A stretch of 64,000 nt of DNA from Morinoia aosen (taxonomy: Eukaryota; Arthropoda; Malacostraca; Amphipoda; Talitridae). A program made the translations under genes and the position numbers. Positions 21,556-33,728 of the stretch are shown piece after piece; positions within the stretch are counted from its first letter, which is position 1; every line of letters begins with the position of its first letter. The notes beneath the pieces are model-generated. The model searched no databases, was not told where the DNA came from, and was given only the letters and a program-made list of their open reading frames with translations. Location: NCBI GenBank assembly GCA_030386875.1, contig CM059563.1:45724102-45788101 (forward strand). Direction: 5' to 3'.

Positions 21556-22255
21556 CAGTGCACCACGTGCAGCGCACCACGTGCAGCGCACCACGTGCAG
21601 CGCACCACGTGCAGCGCACCACGTGCAGTGCACCACGTGCAGCGCACCACGTGCAGCGCACCACGTGCAGCGCACCACGTGCAGCGCACCACGTGCAGCG
21701 CACCACGTGCAGCGCACCACGTGCAGCGCACCACGTGCAGCGCACCACGTGCAGCGCACCACGTGCAGCGCACCACGTGCAGCACACCACGTGCAGCGCA
21801 CCACGTGCAGCGCACCACGTGCAGTGCACCACGTGCAGCGCACCACGTGCAGCGCACCACGTGCAGCGCACCACGTGCAGCGCACCACGTGCAGCGCACC
21901 ACGTGCAGCGCACCACGTGCAGCGCACCACGTGCAGCGCACCACGTGCAGCGCACCACGTGCAGCGCACCACGTGCAGCGCACCACGTGCAGCGCACCAC
22001 GTGCAGTGCACCACGTGCAGCGCACCACGTGCAGCGCACCACATGCAGCGCACCACATGCAGCCCACCATATGCAGCGCACCACATGCAGCGCACCACAT
22101 GCAGCGCACCACATGCAGCGCACCACATGCAGCGCACCACATGCAGCGCACCACATGCAGCGCACCACATGCAGCGCACCACATGCAGCGCACCACATGC
22201 AGCGCACCACATGCAGCGCACCACATGCAGCGCACCACATGCAGCGCACCATATG
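21556..22255. repeat. 14-bp array, 50 units, E-box core
   Basis: Exactly 50 consecutive units of CAGCGCACCACGTG with no indel (700 bp). Units 1-34 carry the palindromic E-box CACGTG. Units 35-50 carry CACATG, with CATATG in units 37 and 50. The CACGTG to CACATG change is a sharp boundary at about 22032-22040. Sparse variants are CAGTGC (starting 21556, 21626, 21822, 22004) and CAGCACACC (21780). Because 14 bp is stop-free in several frames, it produces long meaningless ORFs on both strands. CACGTG is the canonical site for bHLH factors; binding here is unproven. Confidence 0.97.
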
Positions 22256-22499
22256 CAGCCAAGATTTGGAGTTCTCCAGCTGTACTCGTTCGTCACTAAC
22301 GATGTAAATGGTTACTCTTAAAAGACTCTGAGCTAATAGAGCAACTACCAGGTCACTCAAGCGATAAACCGTGACACTGCGATATTGTTCGATATGATAA
22401 AGCTACTCCCAAGAAAATTGCAAAATGAATATTTTTATACCAGTCTATTTTCTTTTTCGCATCAGTTGTTCTGAGCGCGATCATCTAAAAACACAAACA
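22256..22499. other. Intergenic, no gene recognised
   Basis: Unique AT-rich flank of the 14-bp array. No exon seen. Confidence 0.4.
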
Positions 22500-22905
22500 T
22501 TTCACGTATCCCGGTCCCGCGCTTGAAGGCTTCCAGCATCGCTGCTCTGCCGATCCAAACGACCTCCCGCCCTCGCACCGTCGGCGCAAACGGTCTTCAT
22601 CCTCCTAGTTTCGTTTAAAGCCTTGCATGTTGGACATCCAGAACAGTTCTCAACATTGTTATTCACAGAGCCAAAACGGTCTTTTATGCCCTCGCTCCTC
22701 AGACCTGAAGCCTCTTTCAATATCCGTAGATCGCGGGGCCGAAGCGATCCTCAATATCCGCGACCTCTTTTCAAGAGCACGGCGGAAGCTGGCGTAGAAA
22801 TTTGCGGACGAGAGGAAGAAACCGTGAGTCTGAACTCGAGGTTCGACATTTTCAGCTTTTCGATGCTTAAGAGCTCTATTTTGATAAGAGGGGAGCACGT
22901 GTAAC
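22500..22905. other. GC-richer anonymous segment
   Basis: About 400 bp with clearly more CpG and G+C than the flanks, and open frames on both strands (72-93 codons, one with a CSGCPTCKA motif on the minus strand at about 22625). I recognise no domain and see no convincing splice pair. It could be an exon of an unknown gene, a regulatory region or an old repeat. Confidence 0.3.
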
Positions 22906-25900
22906 CATACCTTCAAAAAAGAAACTTTTCAACAGAACTTAATAAATCTTTTGAAAATAATATGTGGGTTTTCAAAACGAATGACTGCTCTTATAAAACA
23001 TTTATTTGTAATTAAAATATTAAGAGTTGATGTGATTGGCTCGTGCAAAACGAAGTAAGATTGGAAACAGAATCTGTAAATAACGAGGGCGACAAAACGA
23101 TAATGGAGTAAAAAAATTATTTTCACACGAACCATACGATGGTATAAGTAAGATCTCAAGATTTAAAGTTTGATTTCTACTTTTTGAACTAATGATGGAG
23201 CTGGAATCCGAAACATTTACCTGTCAAATATGAATAATTTCCATGGAATGTTCCTCGTCTTCAAGTTCCTCAGATATCAAAACGTGTCAGTTCAATTCAA
23301 CAATGAATTCATTACCATTATTAATAATATTACCATATTTGTTGAGATTTCCTTGACACTTCTTGGGCGATTTCAAGATATCACTTAGAATAGGATACAT
23401 TTAATATGGAATGTAGAAAATGAGGACTTAGAGTCTATGCAGAAGCTCTGTTCATTCGCAGGACACTCTGCGCATAGAAATAATTTAGGAAAGAATTGGA
23501 AGAAAAGATAAAAAGGAAAGCATAGATTACACGAAAACTAAAAGAAGCAGAGTAGGCACGAAAGACCTATGTCCCTAAGTGAGGCAACCAAACAATATTC
23601 TCCTAGGACCGAAATTTGCCATAACATGGGATGGACAATAATTTTCAGATTTCTTTCAGAAACTATCTTCAGATAGAATACCTAATTGAATAAAAAATGA
23701 GCCAACGAAAATGTTGAAAATTAATAGAAAGGAATAAGAAAATAATTGTCGTAAAATAGAAACAGTTAGACTAGTTCAACAATATACGATGCTAAGTAGA
23801 AAATATCACGGTCTCGGTCCTTGAAAATGAGGCAACAAACTGCATTTTCATGAACTTACAGCGGCAACATTTTCGAAAACACTTCCATTCAACATTCCGA
23901 AAACTAAATAGAAATGCACTAAATCCATCTGCAAGCCCGTAATTCCGAAATTAAAATATTATGATGAGGTATTTTCGATAACAACTAAAATACAACTATT
24001 AATGATTAATTGCATTGTATTCATTGTTTCACTTTACAAATTCTCGGAAAAATTGATCATATTACTTCTATAGGTCTTTCGAAACTGAAATTTTTGGCAG
24101 CGTTGTAATATATTTTGTGAGAACAACATTGTTATTATTTTTGTATTGTTTGTTCAAAAAAAGAGAAATGTAGAGGTTAGGGGAGTGATAGAGCAGAGTT
24201 ACGAAGGAAGGCCACCTTTAGATATTAAAGCAGAAGGTTTGGCTCGCTCGGTCCCTAAAACAATTCATTCATCCAATACCCAATAAAAAAAATTCCACGG
24301 TCGCCATACACTCGAGCGAGCATACACAAAACCTACCTTTAAAGGGAAATTAGCTGGAAATATCCACATACTTCATATATGAACCAACTACAGTTTAAAA
24401 TAGTATTTATCTCGTAATTTTCAATCTATTTTTTTTTCCAATAATATACCGTCTCGTTGATATTCAAGCCCCATAACACGAGCCACCCTCTCCTAAGCCT
24501 CCCAGAACTCCCAATAAGCACCGTGCCTCATAAGTCAGCTCGCTAAAATACGGGGGCTCATCAACAAGCTCTGCCGATAACATTGGCCGCCGCGTCATTA
24601 CTTAGAAGCTTGTGTGCCATATTACTCCTCAGGGATTAGGCCAGTATTAATAGAGCCAGAAACGCACCTCATAATGAGTAGCCATCAACTAAAGAGTATT
24701 GCTGCACTCCTTCATTAGTTATAATTCTATAGTCCTAGATGAGCAATTGCCTCTTTCTTTCTGTACGTAAATTAGCTCGCCTTCATGCCAGCCTTGTCTC
24801 CGTTTATAATTGTTTCAAAATGAACAGGCGAGCTACCGTTTATTGCCTGTATCGTTGATGGGCAAAGAGAATGTTGAAGGAATTTTGTGTTACGACGAAG
24901 AGAGGGCACTTAAAATACCCTCGCTAATTTTTATAGTTGAATATAACTTGAAATCCCCCAAAAATGCTCGATTGATCGTTACGTTACAGTGCCATGAGTG
25001 ATATGAGACCTTTTTCAATTATCAATAATTCAAGAAAAAATAATCTCAAACACTAAGTAAGAAAAGAGGCTTGAAAATATGCATACATCGCAATAACTAA
25101 CATGAACTTTTTTGGACGATGACGTAATTAGTTTTATTCAGAGTAGCTCTACATACTGCCAATATTCTTTGTAGAGGAAATAAGGATTAAAAGTCCAAGT
25201 CAATTAATTCTGTAGGGACTGCTCTAATGTGAGTCTGAATACGTGAAAATTAGATTAAAAGCACCTCAGATGAAAGTAATAGTGTTAATTTTTCGACCAC
25301 GATGTCCTCCGAACCGAAGAACATCCAGTGAACTCTGTGAGATTCATTTAAAATCCTAAAGTTTCATTCAAATTCGTAAAGTAAGTAAAAAGCTAGCTAA
25401 CAAGAAATAAATTATGAATTTCTCAAGTTAACGCTAGATGGTACAAAATTGGACCTTGAGGGCATAATGTAAAATCAGCTGTGGACTGTAAAACGGATGT
25501 ATCTGCTCTACAACTGCCACTTCCATTTCAAATCAAGCCCGCCACAGCTCGAAATTAGCATTCCGTTTTTCCGGCATTTCGCTTCTGCTGACATTCAGAT
25601 AGGAGTGATAGCGCCTTACACACGCACGCAAGCAAAAATTTCCATCTCGCTTTTCACTGAAAAACTGCGCCGGTCATTTCCCTCACAGCGACCGAAGTCG
25701 CTCGTGCTCTTTGAAATGCCTCACTGCAATTGCTCAAAATATTTCTAGAGGAACAAAAGTAGAGCTGCCGTTGCCTTGAATGCGCATCCAACCAATAGAT
25801 CTAAAGAACGAACAACTCGAATGAAAGCAGGGAGGAAGGTATAGAAGTTTAGACACACTCTATGGAAGACGTGGGCGTCATTCTCTAGAATACAAGAGAA

Positions 25901-26040
25901 GCTGTAAAACATTCATTGACAAATACTCCATTCTGAGTTTCAGTTATACTTCATTTCTAAATGCGTACACGCGGAATTAAACATGAGTTCTTTACGTTTA
26001 AAATGACATCACACGTATGTACACTGCAATGCTAATACTG
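22906..26040. other. Intergenic, mostly anonymous
   Basis: No gene recognised. 23188-23265 is a single-arm relative of the palindrome at 58779-59084 (GGAGCTGGAATCCGAAACAT, later GTTCCTCGTCTTC). 23455-23635 shows weak similarity to the SINE-like family (CTGCGCATAGAAATAATTTA). 24470-24700 and 25490-25750 are richer in G+C without a recognisable exon. Confidence 0.4.
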
Positions 26041-26480
26041 CACAGGGTAACAGCCAAAAAATCGTCCGGGGTTTCTCGGCAGAATTAGACTAATTATGGT
26101 TTTCTGAGTCCGAATATCACATTGATTTTGCTGTCAGGTCAACTTTTTGAGATACAGCCATAGACCTCCTGACGAGCAATATATATGACCTCCTGACGAG
26201 CTCCATCAAATTTGATGGAGTAAATAAAAACTGAATTAATTTGGATGCGTTGACTTCTATTTTTTAAGGAAAACGGAAAAGTTCGTCATGGGTTTATCAG
26301 CTGATGATCCGCAGAAATTTGTTTTTTACGAAAAACAGATTTTCTTCAAATTTATGTAGCAAAAAATCCTGACCTGATTGATCAAAACCAATGTCATTTT
26401 CGGACTCAGAGCATCAAAATTAGTCTAATTCAATTGGAAAACCCTGGACGATTTCAAAGCATATTTTTTGTCACCCAGTG
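26041..26480. mobile_element. TIR element (MITE), 440 bp
   Basis: Inverted ends CACAGGGTAACAGCC-AAAAAATCG (left) and CACTGGGTGACAAAAAATAT (right, minus strand). Similarity continues inside through GAATTAGACTAATT and a GAGTCCGAA-x-ATGACATTG block, giving arms of more than 100 bp. TATA follows the right end. A 26-bp direct duplication (GACCTCCTGACGAGC twice) lies at 26163-26204. No coding sequence. The termini are Tc1/mariner-like, but the family is not identified. Confidence 0.7.
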
Positions 26481-27313
26481 TATAATTTTTCTTTGCTAAC
26501 ATTTATGATTTGATTCGTTCATCTTTATTCACGAAAGCAGCCATGAGAATTTTGTTACTTCACGCCATTAATTCAGGTGAAAGTTTACCCACACAAAGCA
26601 GCGAAGTGAGTTAAAACTTCGCATATCTGAGCACTTCGAATGAAAGTTATTTACGGCCATTATAACCAATAGGTTTCATTGGCAACTGTTAGAACTACAA
26701 TTGAAGCAGTGGATAAAAAAGAGAATGAATAAAACTGTAGCAGATATTTACTTTCATAAAACACGTAATTGATCGATGAATATGGTCCATTGATTGAAAG
26801 TACATTGAAAGCTAAAAGACTCTTTTGAGATAGAAATGAGAAAGTAGAAAATATGCTCTTAGAAAATATGCCACAGGAATCGAACAAGAGAAATTTTCCA
26901 CGCAGCAATTTTATTCATCACATGTAATGCTTAACTAATGTAATGGAGAATAGCGTAGAACTATGAGAAATAATTTTTTGTAACTGTTGAAATAAAGCTG
27001 TTTGGAAAAGTATAATTGCCTTTGATATTTTCTTCCATTGCATTGATTTATAAAAACAATTCATTTATGGACTGAATAGAAAATAAAATGAACTTTACTC
27101 GCTTATTTTGTAATATCACTTCCAAAGTTTCAATATTCGTATAATTTTTCTCAGTATACATGTGAAATTTCAAAGAATTCATTATAAAAAAAGAGGTAAT
27201 TAATCCGGATTATCCCTTAATGCACATATAACCTCAGCACTTTTCGCTGTACTTGAGTTTTGGTTCAACTGTCGGAAAAGATATTTTCATGAAGTCGCCT
27301 ATAAAAGTAACAA
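26481..27313. other. Intergenic, no gene recognised
   Basis: AT-rich sequence without recognised exons or repeats. Confidence 0.4.
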
Positions 27314-27706
27314 ACAGATTAGATTCAAAGTTAGTTTCATCCTCCAGAACCACAAAAAAGAGTTCCATAACGAATAAGGATGGAAGCACCATGTTTTATA
27401 GTCAAGGGAATGCAGAATTTGTGCATAAGGCACACTCACTCTATGGAAGCCTTAGGCACAAATACACGACACGACATGCTTTGCGCCCACAAACACTAAA
27501 CTGAGAAGGATAGTCGCGAGATAAAATAAAAGTTGAGGAAGAAAGTTAAATGTGCCGGAAAACAGGAGAGCAATGAATAAAAGTCTATACAAAGCAAATA
27601 ACCCGTTTTATTGCAAGAAAAAAACTTATTCAAGTATCTGCCGGGACCTTAAAGTTTTCCCCAGGAGTGCTAATTCCAAGTGACACAATGCCTGTACCCC
27701 TGAGGG
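27314..27706 (-). repeat. SINE-like family copy
   Basis: Follows the family order: a TTAGTTT-CATCCTCC tail, GGAAGCACCAT, a GAAAACAGGAGAGCAATGAA block, CCGTTTTATTGCAAGAAAAA, GCTAATTCCAAGTG and CCCCTGAGGG. It is flanked by near-identical TATAAAAGTAACA (about 27301-27313) and TATAAAAAGTAATA (about 27707-27720), a probable target-site duplication. Confidence 0.75.
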
Positions 27707-28620
27707 TTATAAAAAGTAATAAGGCCTGTCAAAATCTCATTTTATAGTTTGTTCGAGCTAAATGGATTTGCTCCTTTGAAGATGTTAGCGGTATTTATTG
27801 TTAAAAATGGCAATTTTTATTTCTATTCATTTGCCATCAAAAGGGCAGTTACGAGAAATGAACGAAGAAATATGTCGCCTCTGATTAACATATCGGGAAA
27901 CATTTTGCATTTTCTAGAAATTAAATTTTATGGCAACACTGAATGAAACTACCATCTATTCGAAGTAACTAAATGTTGCGATTTTTTTTACACGACACAG
28001 TGATTTGTGCGTTGTCAATAAGAAAATATAAGCATGAGAGAGGCTTTTGGATTTAACTCTACGGAGAATACGCCTAAGATTTAAATACCTCACTACATCA
28101 AAAACTTATTGTGTTCGAACACCTCCAATCATTCCCTTGTAAAACTTGTGGTTTGATCCCCTGTAAAGTAATCTGCAGGGTGTCTACAAAAAAAGGAGTC
28201 GATTAAAAATTCTATACTCTAAAATATTAGCGCTAGGAGGTTGAAAAAAGTTCCATTAAGAAGAGTAGGATTTAACGTTTTTTTTCATTTCGACGATTCT
28301 ATCTATTTGGCATAGCTTTCAAATAGATGTGGCACTCTCCACTAAAAATTGTGTGTCCAACAACATTTGATCAAAACTGCACATTATTATTATGCGGCAA
28401 ATTTTTACCCCTCCTATCTTTCTCCTGCGGTAAGATTTTTTGATGACATTGCATTTGAAATGGTTTTAAATAAAGTTTTTTTTTGAGAATAAAATGAACA
28501 AAAGTTTCCTTTACGTGTGTCTAAGCCGACAATTTTTCACGGATTTCGTTTTATAATCGTTAATTAGAATCTTTACCATGTCCATAATTCTTGTGTTTGT
28601 CCCGGTGTGCCAAATAGACA
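27707..28620. other. Intergenic, no gene recognised
   Basis: No gene recognised. A lone CAGGGTGTCTACAAAAAAAG at about 28177 resembles a transposon end, but no partner was found. Confidence 0.35.
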
Positions 28621-28982
28621 TTATTACTATTATTATATAAAAAAAGTTTTAGCCTCCCTTAACCAAGACAAAGATATTCCAAGAGAGGAAAGAGGAAGGC
28701 ACCATTCAGTATGGAGTTGAGGGAACGCGGAATCTATGCACATGGTGCACAGAAACAGTAAGCTAGGAAAGAAGTTCATGAAACAAGAAAAAGTTGAAGA
28801 AGAAAGTAGCAAGTGCTGAAAAACAGGACAGCAGTGAACCGAAAAAAATGGTCCGTAACAGAACAAAAACCTATTTTATTACAACAAAAAAGAAGCCTAC
28901 CTAACCTTTAGCTCGGGCCCTCACATGGTTCCCCTGGGAGCGTGTAATTCCCATAGATACAATAGTTGTATCCCCCTGAGGG
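28621..28982 (-). repeat. SINE-like family copy with target duplication
   Basis: Full-length copy of about 362 bp. It is flanked by GTGCCAAATAGACA at 28607-28620 and again at 28983-28996, a 13-14 bp target-site duplication. On the minus strand it starts CCCCTCAGGGGGATACAACT and ends in an A/T-rich tail (TAATAATAGTAATAA-like). A long target duplication plus a variable tail at one end is the signature of LINE-driven retroposition. No coding capacity. Confidence 0.85.
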
Positions 28983-29009
28983 GTGCCAAATAGACAAAAT
29001 TATCGAGGA

Positions 29010-29349
29010 TTAAATTAGATGTTAGTTTGAGTGTCTCTAACCGTAACAGACACGATGCAAAGGGCACCATTTAGGATAGAGCTAAGAAAACGCGAAACGT
29101 ATGCGCAAAATGCATAGAAACAGAAAGTCAGGAAAGAGGTTCATGAAACAAGATATAAGTTGAAGAAGAAAGTAGTAGGTGCTGAAAAACAGGACAACAG
29201 TGAACCGATAACAGGCGGTCCGTAACAAAACAAAAACCTATTCCATTTCAACAAAAAGAAGGCCTACCTAACTCTAAGCTCGGGCCCTCACATGGTTTCC
29301 TTGGGAGTGCTAATTCACATAGATACAATAGTTGTATCCCCTTGAGAGG
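29010..29349 (-). repeat. SINE-like family copy
   Basis: Second copy only about 30 bp after the previous one and in the same orientation. All internal blocks are present (AAGGGCACCATTTAGGAT, GAAAAACAGGACAACAGTGA, GGGCCCTCACATGGTTTCC, ATAGATACAATAGTTGTATC). Confidence 0.8.
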
Positions 29350-29859
29350 GGAAATTAACACAGCTAATTTTCAGAATAGCTTACATTTCTTCGACTTCTC
29401 ATTCACGGTGGTTCAGCAAATGTGGACGAATAAGCTTCAAACACGATTTGACTCGTATCCCTTTGTTGCTGAGAGAATCAATTTGAAAATAGCTGCTCGG
29501 GGTTTCGCTGATGCATCTAAGCTTAAATAATTCCAAGGTCTTTAGAAATACCGTTAGGTCAGAGCAAGTCATTCCTTCCCCATATTGAACGGTCACTTAC
29601 GGAACGGCTGCGTTCCGTTGCGAACAGTTTGTATCCCTTACGTAAATGTGGTGTTTCATTAGGCATGCAAGAAATGAAGGCAAATTTACGACTCCTTCGT
29701 AGAATATATTGACGTCAACAACGCGATAAATTGGAGCTATTTTCTTGTTTACGTATGGGGAATAAGCTGTTTGTGCCGGTGGTACGAAGGTAGTTTAAAG
29801 GAACTAGCGCAAAATTTTGAAATAAAAAACTCTTAGCTACCCCTTCAAAACCATATCTC

Positions 29860-30140
29860 TCGTGGCCAAATGTCTAACACGCTAATCTGCTACTCGGAAA
29901 GACCCGCGTTCGATTCCAGCAGCTGTGTTGGCTGCATTTGAGGGTTGTGGTCAAGTTCTCATAGAGAAGGAAATCAATTTGAGACTCCTCATTCCTGAAA
30001 AGTCTAAGCATGTACTGTATATACCGAAGATAAAGTCGTCGATATACTAGCGTCTTGTGACAGGTTCGCATAACTCCACAAAGACTTAAGTTGAGCAGCA
30101 GCTCCTTGTCTATTTGGATAAGTACTCGTGGATGCACACT
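29860..30140 (+). repeat. tRNA-like SINE head, probable
   Basis: 29860-29935 reads like a degenerate tRNA: TGGCCAAATGTCTAACACG in A-box position and GCGTTCGATTCCAGCAG containing a B-box (GTTCGATTCC). The acceptor ends do not pair, so it is not a functional tRNA gene. The downstream 200 bp is unrelated to a tRNA, which fits a tRNA-derived SINE. The 3' end is uncertain. Confidence 0.5.
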
Positions 30141-31136
30141 TCATGTGATGTCAGAAAGATAAGCTACGATTAATATTCGTGAGAACGAAGACTATCCTCA
30201 AAAAACAGAATATTGAATTTAAACTCAAGTTATTCCTTATATTCCCACAAGTTTTTTAGCAGATGAGCGAGAATCGTTCATTTTTGAGAACTTCATCATT
30301 CAAGTCCAGTTTTTAAGACCTTAGCGAGAGAGATGACAATTATTCAATCTTTCTTTCACTACTCGAAAAGGGCGAACACCGTACACCATTAAGGTATTGG
30401 ACACCGTAAAAGTATTCACTTCGCACTGCATCACCTCACTTGCTAAGCTCAATAGCGGACCTGTGACAGACATGGGTATTCCTATAAAAAAATTCGGCTT
30501 AGGTTTTACTGAATATACTCGTAAGCCACGAACACCTGAGCTCGTGTCCGATGAATCCCTAATTTTCTCTCACTGTCGCTATGAAATAACTGAGATTTCA
30601 GTGCGTGAGAAAAATTCTTGAATATTTTTTCACAAGAAACACTTCTGCCAAAAGGAAATTAATATCAGAGCTTGTCAACAGAAACAATGATAAAAAATTA
30701 CTTCCAGTGAACAATTTTACTTCTACGGTTTTTCAACTAGTAATGAATATACAGCAGCCGCGGCATCGATGCGATTTTCTACGTAATACTTCATTTTCCT
30801 AACGTCTCAGAAGTCTTTCAGTAATAAGTTCATTACTCAAAGTCCCTCACCACTACAGGATTCACAAAAGTCTCCACAACAGGGATTGAAAATCAACTCA
30901 AGGTAATCGACAACTCAGACACCCTACAAGCTTGTCTAATCCTTTAGTGAGCAGGGAGCTTGAGTGCACGAGTTGATGGTATCTCTGCAGCGACCATGTC
31001 GCGGCAGATCGTGTGCTGCACCAAGCGCTCAAACTTCAAGAAAGTCGAAATACGAAGCTGCATGCTGAAGATACGATCGCTGCGTACACTATAATCAAGA
31101 AGAGAAACTGCAAGAGGCGGGGAGGCATCAGACGGC
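30141..31136. other. Intergenic, no gene recognised
   Basis: No domain or repeat family recognised. Confidence 0.4.
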
Positions 31137-31490
31137 GACAAGAAAAGGAGGTGGAGGATGAGGAGACGTGGGAAGAGGGGAGAAGGAGGTGGAGGATGAG
31201 GAGACGTGGGGAAGGGGGAAAAGGAGGTATAGGATGAGACGCGGGGAAGGGGGAAAAGGAGGTATAGGATGAGATGCGGGGAAGGGGGAAAAGGAGGTAT
31301 AGGAAGAGGAGACGCGGGGAAGGGGGAAAAGGAGGTATAGGATGAGATGCGGCGAAGGGGGGAAAGGAGGTAGAGGAAGAGGAGACGCGGGGAAGGGGGA
31401 AAAGGAGGTTTAGGATGAGACGCGGGGAAGGGGGAAAAGGAAGTGGAAGATGAGGAGAGGCGGGAAGGAGGTAAGGTGGCGGGGGTAAAT
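31137..31490. repeat. Polypurine GA-rich minisatellite
   Basis: Eight to nine units of about 35-38 bp of the type GCGGGGAAGGGGGAAAAGGA followed by GGTATAGGATGAGA. The plus strand is almost pure purine for about 350 bp, with repeated runs of 4-5 G. The 171-codon minus-strand frame (Pro/Ser-rich) is a by-product. The composition predicts possible G-quadruplex or triplex formation. Confidence 0.9.
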
Positions 31491-32280
31491 GGAAGATGAG
31501 GTTATTGCAGTCCCATATCGGCCTGTGAGCCTGGAGCGGAACTGCAGACATCGCAATATCGCTTGTTTGTTCCTGTGTTTGGCCAGAGGCTGAACAAAGT
31601 TTTGTGTGAGGCGCCTAAAAATGAAGTTACAATCCATTCGGGACACTTGAATTTGCACAGCTCTAGTCTTGCATCGCGAAATCACCCCTCATTTCTGAGT
31701 GCAGGTGTTTGTGAAGCTACCGCAATAAAAGAGACTCAGCTAAACACGCCTGGATGCAGAAATTTTTTCGGGGAAATGCTCAGGAGGTAATCAGGATGCT
31801 GAACATTTACAAGTTCGTTTTATTCATATTCTATTATTTCCGCAGAAATTCTCCATTGTATACTTGCATTCTCTCAAGTGTTCGGATGCATTTCCCGATT
31901 GTAACGAACACTATAACATGGTACAACGTAAGTATATCCAAGAGAACAGGTACTACCATTTTTAGAAGTAGAATACCTGTACATTGGTTGGTCACGTAAA
32001 TTTATTTATTACGCCCATTTGAATGTTGTTAAAAGACAAAGGAATAGCAGTAACCCTTTCAGAGCATGAATGAGTCGTTTGTTTGTTTGATTTAACTGCT
32101 CTAAGTTATTCATGTGTGATGTAACGAAAAGCTAATAAATTTTAGCGTCAGAATTCCATCAGAAAGACGAAACTATTGTATCTATGAGAATTAGAGCTCC
32201 CAGTGAAATAGTGTGAGATCCCGAGCTGAGAGTTAGGTGAGCCTTTTTTGCTTAAGTAGAATACGTTTTTGTTTTGTTAA
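31491..32280. other. Intergenic, no gene recognised
   Basis: No recognised exon or repeat. Confidence 0.4.
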
Positions 32281-32428
32281 CACTTTGGCTGCAATGTGAG
32301 CCGATGGTGCACACGGAGGGAATTTTCATATGTCTACTGATTGACCAGTGACTAGTCACAAACCCAATTTTCAGTAATAGTTAAAAATAAATGAAAGCGT
32401 AACCAAGATAATGTTTGCTTTTTTAAAA
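32281..32428 (+). mobile_element. TTAA MITE, 3'-truncated copy
   Basis: Starts CACTTTGGCTGCAATGTGAG directly after TTAA (32277-32280) and follows the other family members (GAGCCGATGGTGCACACGGA, GACTAGTCACAAAC, ATAATGTTTGC). It is cut off near 32428, where a SINE-like fragment begins. Confidence 0.75.
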
Positions 32429-32436
32429 ATTGCTCA

Positions 32437-32630
32437 CTACGGTTCACTGCTGTCCTGTTTCTCAGGACCTATTGCTTTCTTCTTCAACTTTTAGCTTGTT
32501 ACATCAACTTCCTTCCTAACTTACTGTTTCTATGCGCAGGAGATCTTCAGTGGAACACAGCTTGTGCATTGATTTTGTGTTCCCTTAAACTCTATACCAA
32601 GCGTTGCCTGCTTCCTTCCTCAGTTTGGAA
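32437..32630 (+). repeat. SINE-like family fragment
   Basis: Reads GGTTCACTGCTGTCCTGTTT, TTCTTCTTCAACTTTTAGCT, TACTGTTTCTATGCGCAGG and CTTGTGCATTGA, the reverse complement of the majority orientation. The 5' hairpin region is missing. Confidence 0.75.
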
Positions 32631-33412
32631 TACATTTGTGGCGGTTAAGGAAACCTAAATGAAATTATATAATTTAACATTCTTGTCGGCTTTGCGGTGA
32701 AGGAGTTTTGGGCAGCAGTTGCGCCAACAAGCTCCGTCAGTCGCTGGAGATGTAAACTAAAAATTTCTTTTGAGCTTTCGCAGCCACTGCGAAAAATGTC
32801 CAGAACATGCGTTGGGCCGAGGTCATTGAAACGTTTTCAGACTTAAACTTTCTTTTTTTTGCAAAACCAAGCAGTGAGAAGACAGAGAGAGCCTCTCCTA
32901 CCAAATTAGCTTGCATTTCCAACGTTATGGAGACACACTTCAAGCTAACAAAATGCTCCTAATACGCTTCAATGTAGCAATCTTTACATAAATTTGAGAA
33001 CTTTCCGTTGGAAGACAGAGTAACTTGTTTCGATCCTGAGGCTCTAGTTTGAGTTACAGAAATCCGCAAGAAATTTCCAGAGGCCGGCTTTTGTTAAATC
33101 GATGGCTTATGTAATTCGTAACAATAGAAAAATACGGTTGAATGAGGAGTAGCTTTTTCTTGTTCAAATTTTAAAATTATCCCAATGACAATGAATAAAA
33201 TCGTGGAAACAAATAGACTAAGACATCATTTCATCCGAGACTTTCAACGAAAATATGTAACACAGTTCACCAAAAGAAAATTTTACCACCAAGACTACGA
33301 TCAAGAGTTACCATGAAAACATATTGTGCTCTATTCTCCTCCGACCTTGAATCGCAGTAGTTCACCTTAAATATTATCGATTAAATTATGGATTCAAATT
33401 TTCACCTTAAAT
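32631..33412. other. Intergenic, no gene recognised
   Basis: No recognised exon or repeat. Confidence 0.4.
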
Positions 33413-33728
33413 TGTAGTTTAGTTTATTAGTTAGCTTAACCCTGCCTTCCCGTAACAAATGCGATCCAAAGAGAGGAAGGAGGAAGGCAGCATTCAGTAT
33501 GGGGTTAAAGGGAAGGCGGCATCTAAGCAGAAATGGCATAGAAACAGTTAGTTGAGAAAAGATTACGAAACAAGATCAAAATTGAAGAAGAAAGTAGTAG
33601 GTGCTGAAAAAAAAGGAACCGGAAAAAAGATGGTCCTCAGGGTAAAAAAAAACATTTATTTCAATCAAAAGAAGGCCTACCTAACTCTCAGCTTAGGCCC
33701 TTAAATTTTCCCAATGGGAGCGCCTTAA
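33413..33728 (-). repeat. SINE-like family copy (host of a nested copy)
   Basis: Contains GCTTAACCCTGCCTTCCCGT, AAGGCAGCATTCAGTATGGG and GCTTAGGCCC. It was interrupted near its sense-strand 5' end by the next copy: the sequence TGGGAGCGCCTTAA at 33715-33728 is repeated at 34086-34099. Confidence 0.8.

Noticed and set aside
21478..22360. Six long ORFs (234-291 codons) on both strands
   Set aside because: All are produced by the stop-free 14-bp tandem unit. Three frames on each strand read equally well, so none is evidence of a protein.
29860..29935. Functional tRNA gene
   Set aside because: A- and B-box-like stretches exist, but the acceptor and D stems do not pair; better read as a SINE head.
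31036..31551. 171-codon Pro/Ser-rich ORF on the minus strand
   Set aside because: Complement of a polypurine minisatellite; repetitive and without a gene context.
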